10,500 nt of DNA from assembly GCA_030147905.1 (NCBI GenBank), contig JASBUM010000242.1, positions 1 to 10,500 on the forward strand, read 5' to 3'. Shown piece after piece: positions 1 through 7,007 of this stretch. This DNA comes from Acidimangrovimonas sp. (GTDB taxonomy: Bacteria; Pseudomonadota; Alphaproteobacteria; Rhodobacterales; Rhodobacteraceae). The notes beneath the pieces are model-generated. The model did not search any database. It was not told the DNA's origin and worked only from the letters and a program-made list of their open reading frames with translations. The translations under genes were made by a program, and so were the position numbers. Within the stretch, counting starts at the first letter, position 1. Each line of letters begins with the position of its first letter.

Positions 1-62
1 CGCCGCGCCTCTTCGAAGGGCCAGGCTTTCGACTGCAATGCGGCGTCGCGAAAGGAAGTCAT
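1..62 (-). CDS. lysK: Lysyl-tRNA synthetase, class I (N-terminal fragment, runs off the left edge)
   Basis: Only the first 20 codons are inside the window. They read MTSFRDAALQSKAWPFEEAR, then an incomplete arginine-type codon. The (R)DAAxxSKAWPFEEAR start is characteristic of the class I, archaeal-type lysyl-tRNA synthetase used by many alphaproteobacteria in place of the class II LysS; the enzyme charges tRNA-Lys in the cytoplasm. The ATG at position 62 is a secure start because an in-frame TGA lies five codons upstream. No strong Shine-Dalgarno is visible before it. The catalytic motifs (HIGH, KMSKS) lie outside the window, so the call rests on the N-terminus alone. It diverges from the TerB-like gene, and the spacer between them presumably holds both promoters. 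Confidence 0.82.
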   Translation of the reverse strand, partial: MTSFRDAALQSKAWPFEEAR

Positions 63-82
63 ATCGGTGGGCTTTCACTCGC

Positions 83-101
83 GCGGGGCCCAGCGCCCCG
101 C
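83..101 (-). other. GC hairpin in the presumed lysK leader
   Basis: A perfect 7-bp inverted repeat (GCGGGGC / GCCCCGC) encloses a 5-nt loop, about 20 nt upstream of the lysK start. It would form in the lysK transcript if the promoter lies further upstream. No T-tract follows on either strand, so it is not a clear terminator. Such stems arise easily at this GC content. Confidence 0.3.
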
Positions 102-292
102 CGCTCATGGCTACTAGAGAACCCGCCCGCCGAGGTCAACATTGACAGGGGCGGGACGGGCGCCATCGACGACATCAGCCCTGACGAGGCGCCATGGGCG
201 GGGCCGGCACGAACCGGGTCGGCGGCAGCAAGGGGCGGAACCGTCGCGTGCAGGTCCCCGAACCGCGACCCGGCCTCGCCGGCCCTTTGGTC

Positions 293-321
293 TTGCCCCC
301 GGAGGGCGTGCTCCATATCTT
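293..321 (+). promoter_or_regulatory. Candidate sigma-70 promoter for the TerB-like gene and trkH
   Basis: TTGCCC at 293-298 and TATCTT at 316-321 are separated by exactly 17 nt. Each box matches the consensus at 4 of 6 positions. The predicted start near 328 would give a leader of about 24 nt before the ATG at 352. This is pattern matching only. Confidence 0.33.
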
Positions 322-351
322 GCGCGCGACGTCAGAACGAAGGACCCGCCG

Positions 352-774
352 ATGCGCCGCGACACCGCCCCGATGACCCCGCAGGACGCCCTGGTTGCCG
401 TGATGATCGCCATTTCCGCCTCGGACGAGCAGATCCGCACTGTCGAGCTGGTGATGATCGAGGACATCGTCGACCACCTGCCCATCTTCGCCGGCTACGA
501 TCGCGACCGCCTGCATCGCGTGGGCGAGATCGTCTTCGATCTGTTCGAGGAAGAGGACGGGCTCGACGCGCTGTTCGGGCTGATGCGCGCCGCCCTGCCC
601 GAGCGCCTGTACGAAACCGCATATGCGCTGGCCTGCGACGTCGCGGCAGCGGACGGCAAGCTGATCCAGACCGAGCTGCGCCTGCTTGAGGAGATCCGCG
701 ACGCCTTCGCCATCGACCGGCTTCACGCCGCCGCCATCGAGCGCGGCGCACGCGCCCGTTTCGCGCGGCCCTGA
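352..774 (+). CDS. TerB-like helical protein (tellurite-resistance TerB family)
   Basis: A 140-residue, acidic, all-helical, probably cytoplasmic protein with no signal peptide or membrane segment. It shows two similar acidic helix-turn-helix units typical of TerB-like folds: around residues 22-40 (SASDEQIRTVELVMIEDIV) and 98-118 (AAADGK, then TELRLLEEIRDAF). Each has an Asp in the turn (D25, D101) followed six or seven residues later by a Glu (E32, E108), possibly metal-binding. The start at 352 is preceded by AAGGA at 340-344 with 7-nt spacing. The open frame extends upstream to 142, but the translation there is low-complexity, and the ATG at 373 lacks a good ribosome binding site. The stop is only 9 nt before trkH, implying cotranscription. 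The TerB name is a family label; a tellurite role is not shown. A link to potassium transport or membrane stress is inference from context. Confidence 0.72.
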   Translation: MRRDTAPMTPQDALVAVMIAISASDEQIRTVELVMIEDIVDHLPIFAGYDRDRLHRVGEIVFDLFEEEDGLDALFGLMRAALPERLYETAYALACDVAAADGKLIQTELRLLEEIRDAFAIDRLHAAAIERGARARFARP

Positions 775-783
775 TCCGGCACG

Positions 784-2307
784 ATGGCGCGCCAGGCTCC
801 CATCCCGGCCGAGATCGTCGATCCCCTCGCCTCCGGGGCGCCGGACCGCCATCCCGGCGCCATCGACATCCGTCCCATCGGCTACATCCTGGGCTATGCG
901 CTGGGGGTGCTGGGGCTGATCATGCTGGTGCCGATGCTGCTCGACCTGATGAGCGGCAGCGCCAACTGGACGGCCTTCCTCGCCAGCGCGGCGGCCACCA
1001 GCCTGACCGGGACGCTTCTGGCTCTGGCCTGCCACTCGCGCCGGGTGGAATCGCTCTCGGTGCGACAGGCGTTCCTGCTGACCACCTCCATCTGGACGAT
1101 GATCCCGCTTTTCGGGGCCATCCCCTTCATGATCGGCGCGCCGCATGCGGGCTTCACGGATGCCTATTTCGAGGCCGTGTCGGGCATCACCACGACCGGA
1201 TCATCGGTCTTCACCGGGCTCGACCACCTGCCGCAGGGCGTGCTGCTTTGGCGCGGCACGCTGAACTGGCTTGGCGGCCTCGGGATCTCCTTTATCGCGA
1301 TGATCTTCCTGCCGATGATGCGCGTCGGCGGCATGCAGTTCTTCATGACCGAGGGCTTCGACACGATGGGCAAGATCCTGCCGCGGGCGCGCGACATCGC
1401 GCGGGCGCTGCTGATCTTCTACATCCTGCTGACGCTGGCCTGCATCCTGACCTATTACGCCTTCGGGATGACGCCGCTCGATGCCGTGGTCAACAGCTTC
1501 GCCACCGTGGCCACCGGCGGGTTTTCCACTTCCGACGCCTCGTTCGGAAAATATGCCGGACCGGCGGAATATGCCGGCGCGGTCTTCATGATCCTGTCGG
1601 CGATGCCCTACATCCGCTTCGTGCAGATGATCCGCGGTCAGGCGCGGCCGATGCTGCTCGACAAGCAGGTGCGCGCCTTCCTGCGCTGGATCGCGATCGC
1701 GGTGGGGATCGTCGTCGTCTACCGGATGGCGACCGGCACCGGCAGGCTGGAGCCGGTCTTTCGCACCACGCTGTTCAACCTGGTCTCGATCTTCACCGGC
1801 ACCGGATTCAGCACTTCCAACGTCGCCGGCTGGGGGGACTTCGCGCTGGTGGTGGCCTTCGTCGTCGGATTGATCGGCGGCTGCAGCTCGTCCAGCTCCG
1901 GCGCCTTCACCGTCTTTCGCACGATCATCCTCGGCAAGGCGATCGTGGCGCAGATCCAGAAGGTGCATTCCCCCAACCGCCTGGCCCCGATCCGCTATGA
2001 CGGCGTGGTGGTCGAAACCGATGTCATCAATCAGGTGGTGATGTACATCACCGGCTACATCCTGACGATCATGGTGGGCGCGATCCTCATCTCGCTGACC
2101 GGGGCCGATATCGAATCCTCGCTGCTCGGGGTTTGGACCTCGATCGGCAACATCGGCTACGTCTTCGGCGCGATGACCGAGCCCACCGGGACCATGGTCG
2201 CCTTCTCGGCCTTCGCAAAATGGGTGATGATCACCGCCATGCTGCTGGGGCGGCTGGGCCTGCTGGCGGTCTTCGTCGTCCTGATGCCCCGGTTCTGGCG
2301 AGCCTGA
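784..2307 (+). CDS. trkH: TrkH-type potassium uptake transporter, membrane subunit
   Basis: A 507-residue polytopic inner-membrane protein of the TrkH/KtrB family, the K+-translocating subunit of Trk systems, of normal family length. The four pore-loop repeats are visible: TTTGSS at residues 136-141, ATGGFST at 243-249, TGTGFST at 338-344 and GNIGYVFG at 455-462. Other family landmarks are NWLGGLGISF at 161-170 and the C-terminal MLLGRLGLL with MPRFW. Two positions look unusual: the fourth filter reads GYVFG where GPGLG-like sequences are common, and a Gly (G492) follows LLGRL where many TrkH proteins have Glu. No TrkA/KtrA-type NAD-binding regulatory subunit is encoded here, so that partner must lie elsewhere. 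The start follows the TerB-like stop by 9 nt with only a weak ribosome binding site, consistent with translational coupling. The downstream dacB gene converges on it. Confidence 0.93.
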   Translation: MARQAPIPAEIVDPLASGAPDRHPGAIDIRPIGYILGYALGVLGLIMLVPMLLDLMSGSANWTAFLASAAATSLTGTLLALACHSRRVESLSVRQAFLLTTSIWTMIPLFGAIPFMIGAPHAGFTDAYFEAVSGITTTGSSVFTGLDHLPQGVLLWRGTLNWLGGLGISFIAMIFLPMMRVGGMQFFMTEGFDTMGKILPRARDIARALLIFYILLTLACILTYYAFGMTPLDAVVNSFATVATGGFSTSDASFGKYAGPAEYAGAVFMILSAMPYIRFVQMIRGQARPMLLDKQVRAFLRWIAIAVGIVVVYRMATGTGRLEPVFRTTLFNLVSIFTGTGFSTSNVAGWGDFALVVAFVVGLIGGCSSSSSGAFTVFRTIILGKAIVAQIQKVHSPNRLAPIRYDGVVVETDVINQVVMYITGYILTIMVGAILISLTGADIESSLLGVWTSIGNIGYVFGAMTEPTGTMVAFSAFAKWVMITAMLLGRLGLLAVFVVLMPRFWRA

Positions 2308-2318
2308 GCAATGCGAAG

Positions 2319-2366
2319 CCGCCCGCGCGCAAGCCCGTAGGAAGCCCTGCGCGAAGCCGTGGGCGG
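2319..2366. terminator. Possible bidirectional stem between convergent trkH and dacB
   Basis: In the 82-bp convergent gap, CCGCCC (2319-2324) can pair with GGGCGG (2361-2366), and CGCGC (2326-2330) with GCGCG (2349-2353), with internal loops. There is no T-tract on either side, so this would be an imperfect or Rho-assisted terminator at best. The call relies mainly on location. Confidence 0.22.
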
Positions 2367-2389
2367 GGCGCCAGGGGCCGCGGGGGTGC

Positions 2390-4006
2390 TCATCCCTGAC
2401 GGGCAGGCCCCGCGCCCGATCGTGGGCCGCCCTTCGGTACGGCGGCCGGGGTCAGCGCGGGCGGGGTCACCACGGGCGCGGGAAGCGGCGCGTTGTAGAC
2501 GGCCGCCCAGCGCAGGATCAGCTCCTGTTGCAGCTTGTGCGCCCGACCGGTCCAATAGCCGACGCCTGCCGGAAATTCGCGATCCGCGCGCGGCACCGCC
2601 TCGGAGCGCGCGACATCGGCCGCGAGGATGGCAAAGATCAGCTCCTGCCGGTCCGGCGTGGTGACATAGCCCGCCAGGTTGGACACGAAATTCAGCGTGC
2701 CGGTCTTCGCACGGATCTTGACCGGGCTGCGCATCTCCGGCATGCCGCGGGCGTCGCGGGGATAGACGGGCTTGAGGATCGCGCGCAGATCGTCGCTCCG
2801 GCCGGCGTGCAGGATGGTCACCAGATCGGTCACCGACAGGCGGTCGGTCGTGCTCAGCCCCGAATGGTTGACCATGCGCACCGTGATGCCGAAGCGCGCC
2901 TTCGCCCAGTCGGTCATGCGTCGCGCCGATTCGCCAAGCGTGGCGACCGGCCCGCCACGCTTGAAGCTGGCCGTCAGCCCCACCAGCTCCGCCGTCAGGT
3001 TGGTCGAATATTTCAACATCTCGCGCAGCACGTCGCGCAGGGGCTTGCTGTCATGGCGTGCCAGCAGCGTGCCGCCGGCTGGCGCGGTGGCGATCACCGG
3101 CACGGGCAGGGCCACGTTGCGTGCCGCGGCAAGCGTGCGGAACACCTCGCCCGCATAGATGTCCGGCCTGCGCACCGGCAGCCAGCGCGCCCCCGACCGG
3201 CCGAGGGCGCGTTGCGACACCGTCCATTTGACCCGCCCCCCGTCGTCGGCATATTCGTAGCTGGGATCTTCGCGGTCGACGATGCTGATCGACATGCCCT
3301 CGACCAACGGGCTTTCGCGTTCGCCCCGCGCCTCCAGCCGCAGCGCATAGCCGCCGGACACACGCTGCCAGCGAAAGAACACCCGGTTGAAATTGAGGTT
3401 GAGCCCACCCAGCCCCGGATCGTAGGCGACCTGCGGCGGTTGCCCCGGGTCGATATGCTTCAGCCGCGGCAGCGGGCCCGGATCGACGATGAATCGCCCG
3501 GTAATCCGCTTGATCCCGGCATCAGCCAGTGCCTTGGCAAGATCGGCCAGACCGTCGCTGTCGAGGGTCGGATCCCCCCCGCCCAGAAGCGCGAGATCGC
3601 CCCGGAGCACGCCGCCCGACACCGGTCCGAGCGCGACCAGCCGGGTGGCGAAGCGGAAATCTCCGCCCAACGTCTCGAGCGCATAAAGCGTGGTCAGGGT
3701 CTTCGCCGTGCTCGCCGGCGGCAGATCCATCGTGCGGTTGTGGCCCTCCAGCACGCGGCCGGTAGCGGCCTCGATCACCATGTAGGCGACATCGCCGCCC
3801 AGCTTCGCGGCCTCGACCAACTCCGTCGCCGTCGGCGCGGCCGCCCTGGTCGCCTGGGCAAGATAGGCCGGCCGAGCGAGAGGTCGGGGCGAATGGGCGG
3901 GCACGCCGCCCAGCGCCCATGCCGGCAGCCCCGCCGAGGCCCAGCCGGCCGCCCCGAAGGCGCCAAGGATCCAGCGCCGGGAAACCCGTGAACGATCTTC
4001 AGTCAT
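2390..4006 (-). CDS. dacB: D-alanyl-D-alanine carboxypeptidase/endopeptidase, PBP4 (class C) type
   Basis: A 538-residue exported peptidoglycan hydrolase that removes terminal D-Ala and cleaves cross-links in the periplasm. All three penicillin-binding-protein motifs are present in order: SxxK as S99-T-A-K102, SxN as S334-T-N336, and KTG at 434-436. The gap of about 230 residues between the first two motifs is the extra-domain insertion typical of PBP4/DacB. The N-terminus has SRRWILG at residues 9-15, then a hydrophobic stretch ending in AWA, which resembles a Tat or Sec signal peptide. The C-terminus (about 506-538) is a Pro/Ala/Gly-rich tail. The start at 4006 is chosen because GAGG lies 5 nt upstream on the minus strand. 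An in-frame ATG at 4030 has no ribosome binding site and would bury the signal peptide. It lies 76 nt downstream of nadD and may be cotranscribed with it. Confidence 0.92.
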   Translation of the reverse strand: MTEDRSRVSRRWILGAFGAAGWASAGLPAWALGGVPAHSPRPLARPAYLAQATRAAAPTATELVEAAKLGGDVAYMVIEAATGRVLEGHNRTMDLPPASTAKTLTTLYALETLGGDFRFATRLVALGPVSGGVLRGDLALLGGGDPTLDSDGLADLAKALADAGIKRITGRFIVDPGPLPRLKHIDPGQPPQVAYDPGLGGLNLNFNRVFFRWQRVSGGYALRLEARGERESPLVEGMSISIVDREDPSYEYADDGGRVKWTVSQRALGRSGARWLPVRRPDIYAGEVFRTLAAARNVALPVPVIATAPAGGTLLARHDSKPLRDVLREMLKYSTNLTAELVGLTASFKRGGPVATLGESARRMTDWAKARFGITVRMVNHSGLSTTDRLSVTDLVTILHAGRSDDLRAILKPVYPRDARGMPEMRSPVKIRAKTGTLNFVSNLAGYVTTPDRQELIFAILAADVARSEAVPRADREFPAGVGYWTGRAHKLQQELILRWAAVYNAPLPAPVVTPPALTPAAVPKGGPRSGAGPARQG

Positions 4007-4028
4007 GCGCGCCTCGTGGTCCAGTTGC

Positions 4029-4043
4029 ATCTGGAAACCAGAT
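4029..4043 (-). other. Small inverted repeat in the nadD-dacB spacer
   Basis: ATCTGG and CCAGAT are separated by 3 nt and form a perfect 6-bp hairpin just upstream of the dacB ribosome binding site. A further CTGG lies a few bases closer to dacB. It could influence dacB translation or be chance. No T-tract follows, so it does not look like an intrinsic terminator between the two genes. Confidence 0.25.
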
Positions 4044-4082
4044 TGCGCGCGAACCGGCAAGCCCCTGCGGCCGCGCCTCACG

Positions 4083-4682
4083 TCAACGTTGCCATTCTCC
4101 GCGCGCGCGGATCGCGGTCGAGGACTGATCGACCCGCGGCACATCGAGGAAACACCAGGCCGGGGCGGCCGTGCGGCCGAGGGCGCGCCGCGCGGCCGGA
4201 GGCAGCTTGGCACGGCGATAGGCGCGCGCGGCCGGCGCATTATGTGCCGTCCATTCCGCGCCGGGCCGGGCGATCACGCCCACCGGCACGTTGTCGAGAA
4301 TCCAGCGCCAGCTTTCCCAGCGATGGAATTGCGCGAGATTGTCCGCCCCCATCAGCCAGACGAACCGCACGCCGGGATAGAGCGCCGCCAGCCGCGCCAG
4401 CGTCTGCGCCGTGTAGCGGGTGCCCAGCCGGCACTCGAGATCGCTGATCGTCACCCGCGGATCGCGCATCACGGCGCGCGCACGCGCCATGCGGCGCGCG
4501 ATCGGCGCCGGCCCCTCGGGCTTGAGCGGATTGCCCGGCGAGACCAGCCACCACACCCGGTCGAGCCCGAGCTGACGGATCGCCGTGCGCGTCAGATGTG
4601 CATGCCCCGAATGGGCCGGATCGAAGGACCCGCCCAGCAATCCGATGACCATGCCCGCGCGCGCGATGGGAAAGCCCTGCAC
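4083..4682 (-). CDS. nadD: Nicotinate-nucleotide adenylyltransferase
   Basis: A 199-residue cytoplasmic enzyme that transfers AMP from ATP to nicotinate mononucleotide, forming deamido-NAD in NAD biosynthesis. The nucleotidyltransferase motif [11 protein letters not shown] lies at residues 17-27, with the (H/T)xGH histidine present. WLMGADN at 109-115 and the C-terminal SSTAIR at 187-192 are the other expected NadD signatures. The length is normal. The start codon is GTG at 4682, supported by a strong AGGAGG 8 nt upstream. The internal ATG at codon 11 would cut into conserved N-terminal sequence. It lies upstream of dacB on the same strand and diverges from ettA. A possible promoter is at 4727-4755. 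Confidence 0.95.
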   Translation of the reverse strand: MQGFPIARAGMVIGLLGGSFDPAHSGHAHLTRTAIRQLGLDRVWWLVSPGNPLKPEGPAPIARRMARARAVMRDPRVTISDLECRLGTRYTAQTLARLAALYPGVRFVWLMGADNLAQFHRWESWRWILDNVPVGVIARPGAEWTAHNAPAARAYRRAKLPPAARRALGRTAAPAWCFLDVPRVDQSSTAIRARGEWQR

Positions 4683-4690
4683 CTGTCGCC

Positions 4691-4696
4691 CCTCCT
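4691..4696 (-). promoter_or_regulatory. Shine-Dalgarno fixing the GTG start of nadD
   Basis: A perfect AGGAGG on the minus strand lies 8 nt before the GTG at 4682. This decides for the GTG over the ATG at 4652. Confidence 0.85.
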
Positions 4697-4726
4697 GCCC
4701 CGAACCGCCCGCCGGGATATCGCGCC

Positions 4727-4755
4727 TTTCTTCACGCCGATCACGTCCATGTCAA
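4727..4755 (-). promoter_or_regulatory. Candidate promoter for nadD-dacB
   Basis: On the minus strand a perfect TTGACA (4750-4755) is followed, after 17 nt, by AAGAAA (4727-4732), which matches the -10 consensus at 3 of 6 positions. The predicted start near 4720 gives a leader of about 38 nt. The -35 is overlapped by one arm of the inverted repeat 4744-4787. Confidence 0.35.
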
Positions 4756-4787
4756 CGCATTGGCGGCCGGGGCCTGCTACATGGACG
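4744..4787. repeat. 9-bp inverted repeat in the nadD/ettA divergent promoter region
   Basis: CGTCCATGT (4744-4752) and ACATGGACG (4779-4787) are exact reverse complements, 26 bp apart. The left arm overlaps the candidate nadD -35 box. The arrangement could be a spaced pair of operator half-sites or a hairpin. No known regulator was recognised. Confidence 0.45.
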
Positions 4788-4880
4788 GGTCCGGCAGATG
4801 CGGGTCCGCCCCCCTGGCCAATTGCTCTCGGGGCGCATCTCGCCTAAGTCAGGGGCAAATCCGAACGCGCAGAGGATCCG

Positions 4881-6536
4881 ATGGCGAGCTATCAGTACAT
4901 CTACCACATGGACGGGGTCTCGAAGGCCTATCCGGGCGGCAAGAAATGTTTCGAGAACGTGCACCTGAACTTCCTGCCCGGGGTGAAGATCGGTGTCGTC
5001 GGCGTCAACGGGTCGGGCAAGTCGACATTGATGCGGATCATGGCCGGGCTCGACAAGGATTTCCAGGGCGAGGCCTGGGCCGCCAAGGGCGCGCGCGTGG
5101 GCTATCTGCCGCAGGAGCCGCAACTCGACCCCGCGCTCAGCGTGCGCGAGAATGTCATGCTCGGCGTCGCCGCCAAGAAGGCGATCCTCGATCGCTACAA
5201 CGAACTGGCGATGAATTACTCGGACGAGACCGCCGAGGAAATGGCCGAGCTTCAGGACCAGATCGACGCCCAGAACCTGTGGGATCTCGATGCCCAGGTC
5301 GATGTCTCTCTCGAGGCGCTGCGCTGCCCCCCCGATGATGCCGATGTCACCACGCTTTCGGGCGGCGAGCGGCGGCGCGTCGCCTTGTGCAAGCTTTTGC
5401 TCGAAGCGCCCGACATGCTGCTTCTGGACGAGCCCACGAACCATCTCGACGCCGAAACCATCGCCTGGCTGCAAAAGCATCTGATCGATTACCAGGGCAC
5501 GATCCTGATCGTCACCCATGACCGCTATTTCCTCGACGAGATCACCGGCTGGATCCTCGAACTCGACCGCGGCCGCGGCATGCCCTACGAGGGCAATTAT
5601 TCAAGCTGGCTCGAACAGAAGGCCAAGCGCCTGCTTCAGGAGGCGCGCGAGGACAAGGCGCGGCAGAAGACGCTGGAACGCGAACTGAACTGGATCCGCG
5701 CCGGCGCCAAGGCGCGCCAGGCCAAGCAGAAGGCCCGGATCCAGAAATACAACGAGATGGCCAACCAGTCCGAGCGCGAGAAGATCTCGACCGCGCAGAT
5801 CATCATCCCCAATGGCGAACGCCTCGGCGGCAAGGTGATAGAGGTTGAGGGGCTGAAGAAGGCGATGGGCGACAAGCTGCTGATCGAGGATCTCAGCTTC
5901 AGCATTCCGCCCGGTGCCATCGTCGGCGTCATCGGCCCCAACGGCGCCGGCAAATCGACCCTGTTTCGGATGATCACCGGGCAGGAACAGCCCGATGCCG
6001 GCACCATCTCTCTGGGTGAGACCGTGCAATTGTCCTATGTCGATCAGTCGCGCGACACGCTCGCCGCGGACAAGACGGTGTGGGAGGAAATCTCGGACGG
6101 GCTCGACATCATCCAGCTCGGCGATGCCGAGGTGAATTCGCGCGCCTATTGCGGCGCCTTCAACTTCAAGGGCTCCGATCAGCAGAAGAAGGTGGGCCTT
6201 CTGTCGGGGGGCGAGCGCAACCGGGTCCATATGGCGAAGCTGTTGCGTTCGGGGGGCAATGTGCTCCTGCTCGACGAGCCGACCAACGATCTCGACGTCG
6301 AGACCTTGCGCGCGCTCGAGGATGCACTCGAGGATTTCGCCGGCTGTGCGGTGGTCATCAGCCACGACCGCTTCTTCCTCGACCGGCTCTGCACCCATAT
6401 CATGGCCTTCGAAGGCGATGCCCATGTCGAATGGTTCGAGGGCAATTTCGAAGCCTACGAAGAGGACAAGATCCGCCGTCTCGGCCCCGATGCGGTGGAG
6501 CCCACGCGGGTGAAATACAAGAAGTTCACCCGCTGA
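4881..6536 (+). CDS. ettA: Energy-dependent translational throttle protein EttA (ABC-F ATPase)
   Basis: A 551-residue soluble ABC-F protein that binds the ribosomal E site and gates entry into elongation according to ATP/ADP level. It has two ABC domains. Domain 1 has Walker A GVNGSGKST (41-49), signature LSGGE (159-163), D183/E184 in Walker B and H-loop H213. Domain 2 has Walker A GPNGAGKST (352-360), LSGGE (441-445), D465/E466 and H495. The stretch at about 95-140 is the arm insertion. The charged helical linker at 240-310, starting NYSSWLEQK, is the P-site tRNA interaction motif. There are no membrane segments, so it is not a transporter. Length and the C-terminal VKYKK ending fit EttA rather than Uup, YheS or resistance ABC-Fs. 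AGAGGA lies just upstream of the ATG. It diverges from nadD and is probably monocistronic. Confidence 0.96.
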   Translation: MASYQYIYHMDGVSKAYPGGKKCFENVHLNFLPGVKIGVVGVNGSGKSTLMRIMAGLDKDFQGEAWAAKGARVGYLPQEPQLDPALSVRENVMLGVAAKKAILDRYNELAMNYSDETAEEMAELQDQIDAQNLWDLDAQVDVSLEALRCPPDDADVTTLSGGERRRVALCKLLLEAPDMLLLDEPTNHLDAETIAWLQKHLIDYQGTILIVTHDRYFLDEITGWILELDRGRGMPYEGNYSSWLEQKAKRLLQEAREDKARQKTLERELNWIRAGAKARQAKQKARIQKYNEMANQSEREKISTAQIIIPNGERLGGKVIEVEGLKKAMGDKLLIEDLSFSIPPGAIVGVIGPNGAGKSTLFRMITGQEQPDAGTISLGETVQLSYVDQSRDTLAADKTVWEEISDGLDIIQLGDAEVNSRAYCGAFNFKGSDQQKKVGLLSGGERNRVHMAKLLRSGGNVLLLDEPTNDLDVETLRALEDALEDFAGCAVVISHDRFFLDRLCTHIMAFEGDAHVEWFEGNFEAYEEDKIRRLGPDAVEPTRVKYKKFTR

Positions 6537-6544
6537 AGAGGCGT

Positions 6545-6583
6545 CGGGGCGGGCCGGCCGGTCTACCGCGCAGGGCCGCCCCG
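6545..6583 (+). terminator. Possible ettA terminator stem
   Basis: CGGGGCGG (6545-6552) pairs perfectly with CCGCCCCG (6576-6583), 8 nt after the ettA stop. The following bases (CGCAAAG) are not a T-tract, so termination would not be classical. The location fits a transcript end. Confidence 0.4.
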
Positions 6584-6613
6584 CGCAAAGACTAAGCGAG
6601 GTTCCTGCGCCCG

Positions 6614-6655
6614 ATCGGGCCGCCGCGGCCGGCCCACGCGGCCGGCCGGGCCGAT
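6614..6655. other. Strong GC stem-loop downstream of ettA
   Basis: CGGCCGGCC (6626-6634) pairs with GGCCGGCCG (6640-6648) around a 5-nt loop. Outside it ATCGG (6614-6618) can pair with CCGAT (6651-6655), giving a long imperfect cruciform. No T-tract follows. It may help block transcription between ettA and the downstream cassette in either direction. Confidence 0.4.
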
Positions 6656-6943
6656 GACGGCGCAACGACTACCGGGTCAGCCACCACAGGCGACTGACGA
6701 CGCAGGCTGCGCGGCGGATTGCCCCGCGATCGGGAAGGGCTCGTCCGCTACCTGGCGTTCTAAAACACGAGAAGACCGTATTCGTCGCTGGACGGGCGGA
6801 CGTCCGGTCAGCCACATCTCATCCCGTCACGGCCGATCCCGGCGGCGGCATAACCAAGGCGGAAATCCACTTGGGAAACGGCTCGAACCTGTTCAAAAGA
6901 ACCGCGCCACCTCTGCCGACGCCGCGGAAATCTGTCCCGCAGC

Positions 6944-6976
6944 TTGTTGATGGCGATGTGGCCCTATATGTATTTT
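6944..6976 (+). promoter_or_regulatory. Candidate promoter and half-operator upstream of the GntR-type gene
   Basis: TTGATG (6947-6952) and TATTTT (6971-6976) are 18 nt apart, each matching the consensus at 4 of 6 positions. The overlapping TTGTTGAT (6944-6951) resembles the TTGTTGAC and TTGTTAAC elements before the racemase gene. This would fit weak autoregulation, but there is only one half-site. Confidence 0.33.
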
Positions 6977-7007
6977 GAAGAAAAGGGCTATCCCGAACGA
7001 GGCGAAG

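Larger units (their letters stand above)
63..351. other. Divergent intergenic region between lysK and the TerB-like gene
   Basis: These 289 bases separate the divergent starts of lysK and the TerB-like gene. Open frames cross the region on both strands, but their low-complexity Arg/Pro/Gly/Ala translations look like the by-product of high GC, and none has a good ribosome binding site. Visible contents are a hairpin in the lysK leader (83-101) and a candidate promoter for the plus-strand genes (293-321). An isolated TTGACA at 142-147 has no matching -10 element at the right distance. Confidence 0.6.
6537..7007. other. 470-bp gene-poor spacer between ettA and the gntR-type gene
   Basis: I see no convincing gene here. 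A 98-codon plus-strand frame (6654-6950) has a low-complexity Arg/Ser/Pro-rich translation, no ribosome binding site and no recognised domain. The left third holds two strong GC-rich stems (6545-6583 and 6614-6655), plausibly the ettA 3' end. The right end becomes noticeably AT-rich (about 6961-6985) and carries a candidate promoter for the regulator. The spacer may mark the junction between core and accessory DNA, but no direct repeats or tRNA end were found in it. Confidence 0.5.

Noticed and set aside
142..147. Perfect TTGACA
   Set aside because: No -10-like hexamer 16-18 nt downstream; the sequence there is GC-rich.
142..351. Upstream extension of the TerB-like reading frame
   Set aside because: Low-complexity Arg/Gly/Pro translation, no ribosome binding site, and the candidate promoter lies inside it. 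The start at 352 has AAGGA at proper spacing.
175..1146. Long minus-strand open frame of over 300 codons antisense to the TerB-like gene and trkH
   Set aside because: His/Gly/Arg/Asp-rich low-complexity translation without a recognisable domain. It is a shadow of high-GC codon bias opposite well-supported genes.
2528..3991. 487-codon plus-strand open frame antisense to dacB
   Set aside because: Arg/His/Gly-rich translation with no fold or motif, while the opposite strand carries all three PBP motifs.
5601..6665. 354-codon minus-strand open frame antisense to ettA
   Set aside because: No domain is recognised, and the plus strand is an unambiguous ABC-F gene.
6660..6800. Possible tRNA or small RNA gene after ettA
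   Set aside because: I could not find a cloverleaf or T-loop GTTCRANNC motif with matching acceptor arms.
6654..6950. 98-codon plus-strand frame in the ettA-gntR spacer
   Set aside because: No ribosome binding site, an Arg/Ser-rich composition and no recognisable family. Not listed as a gene.
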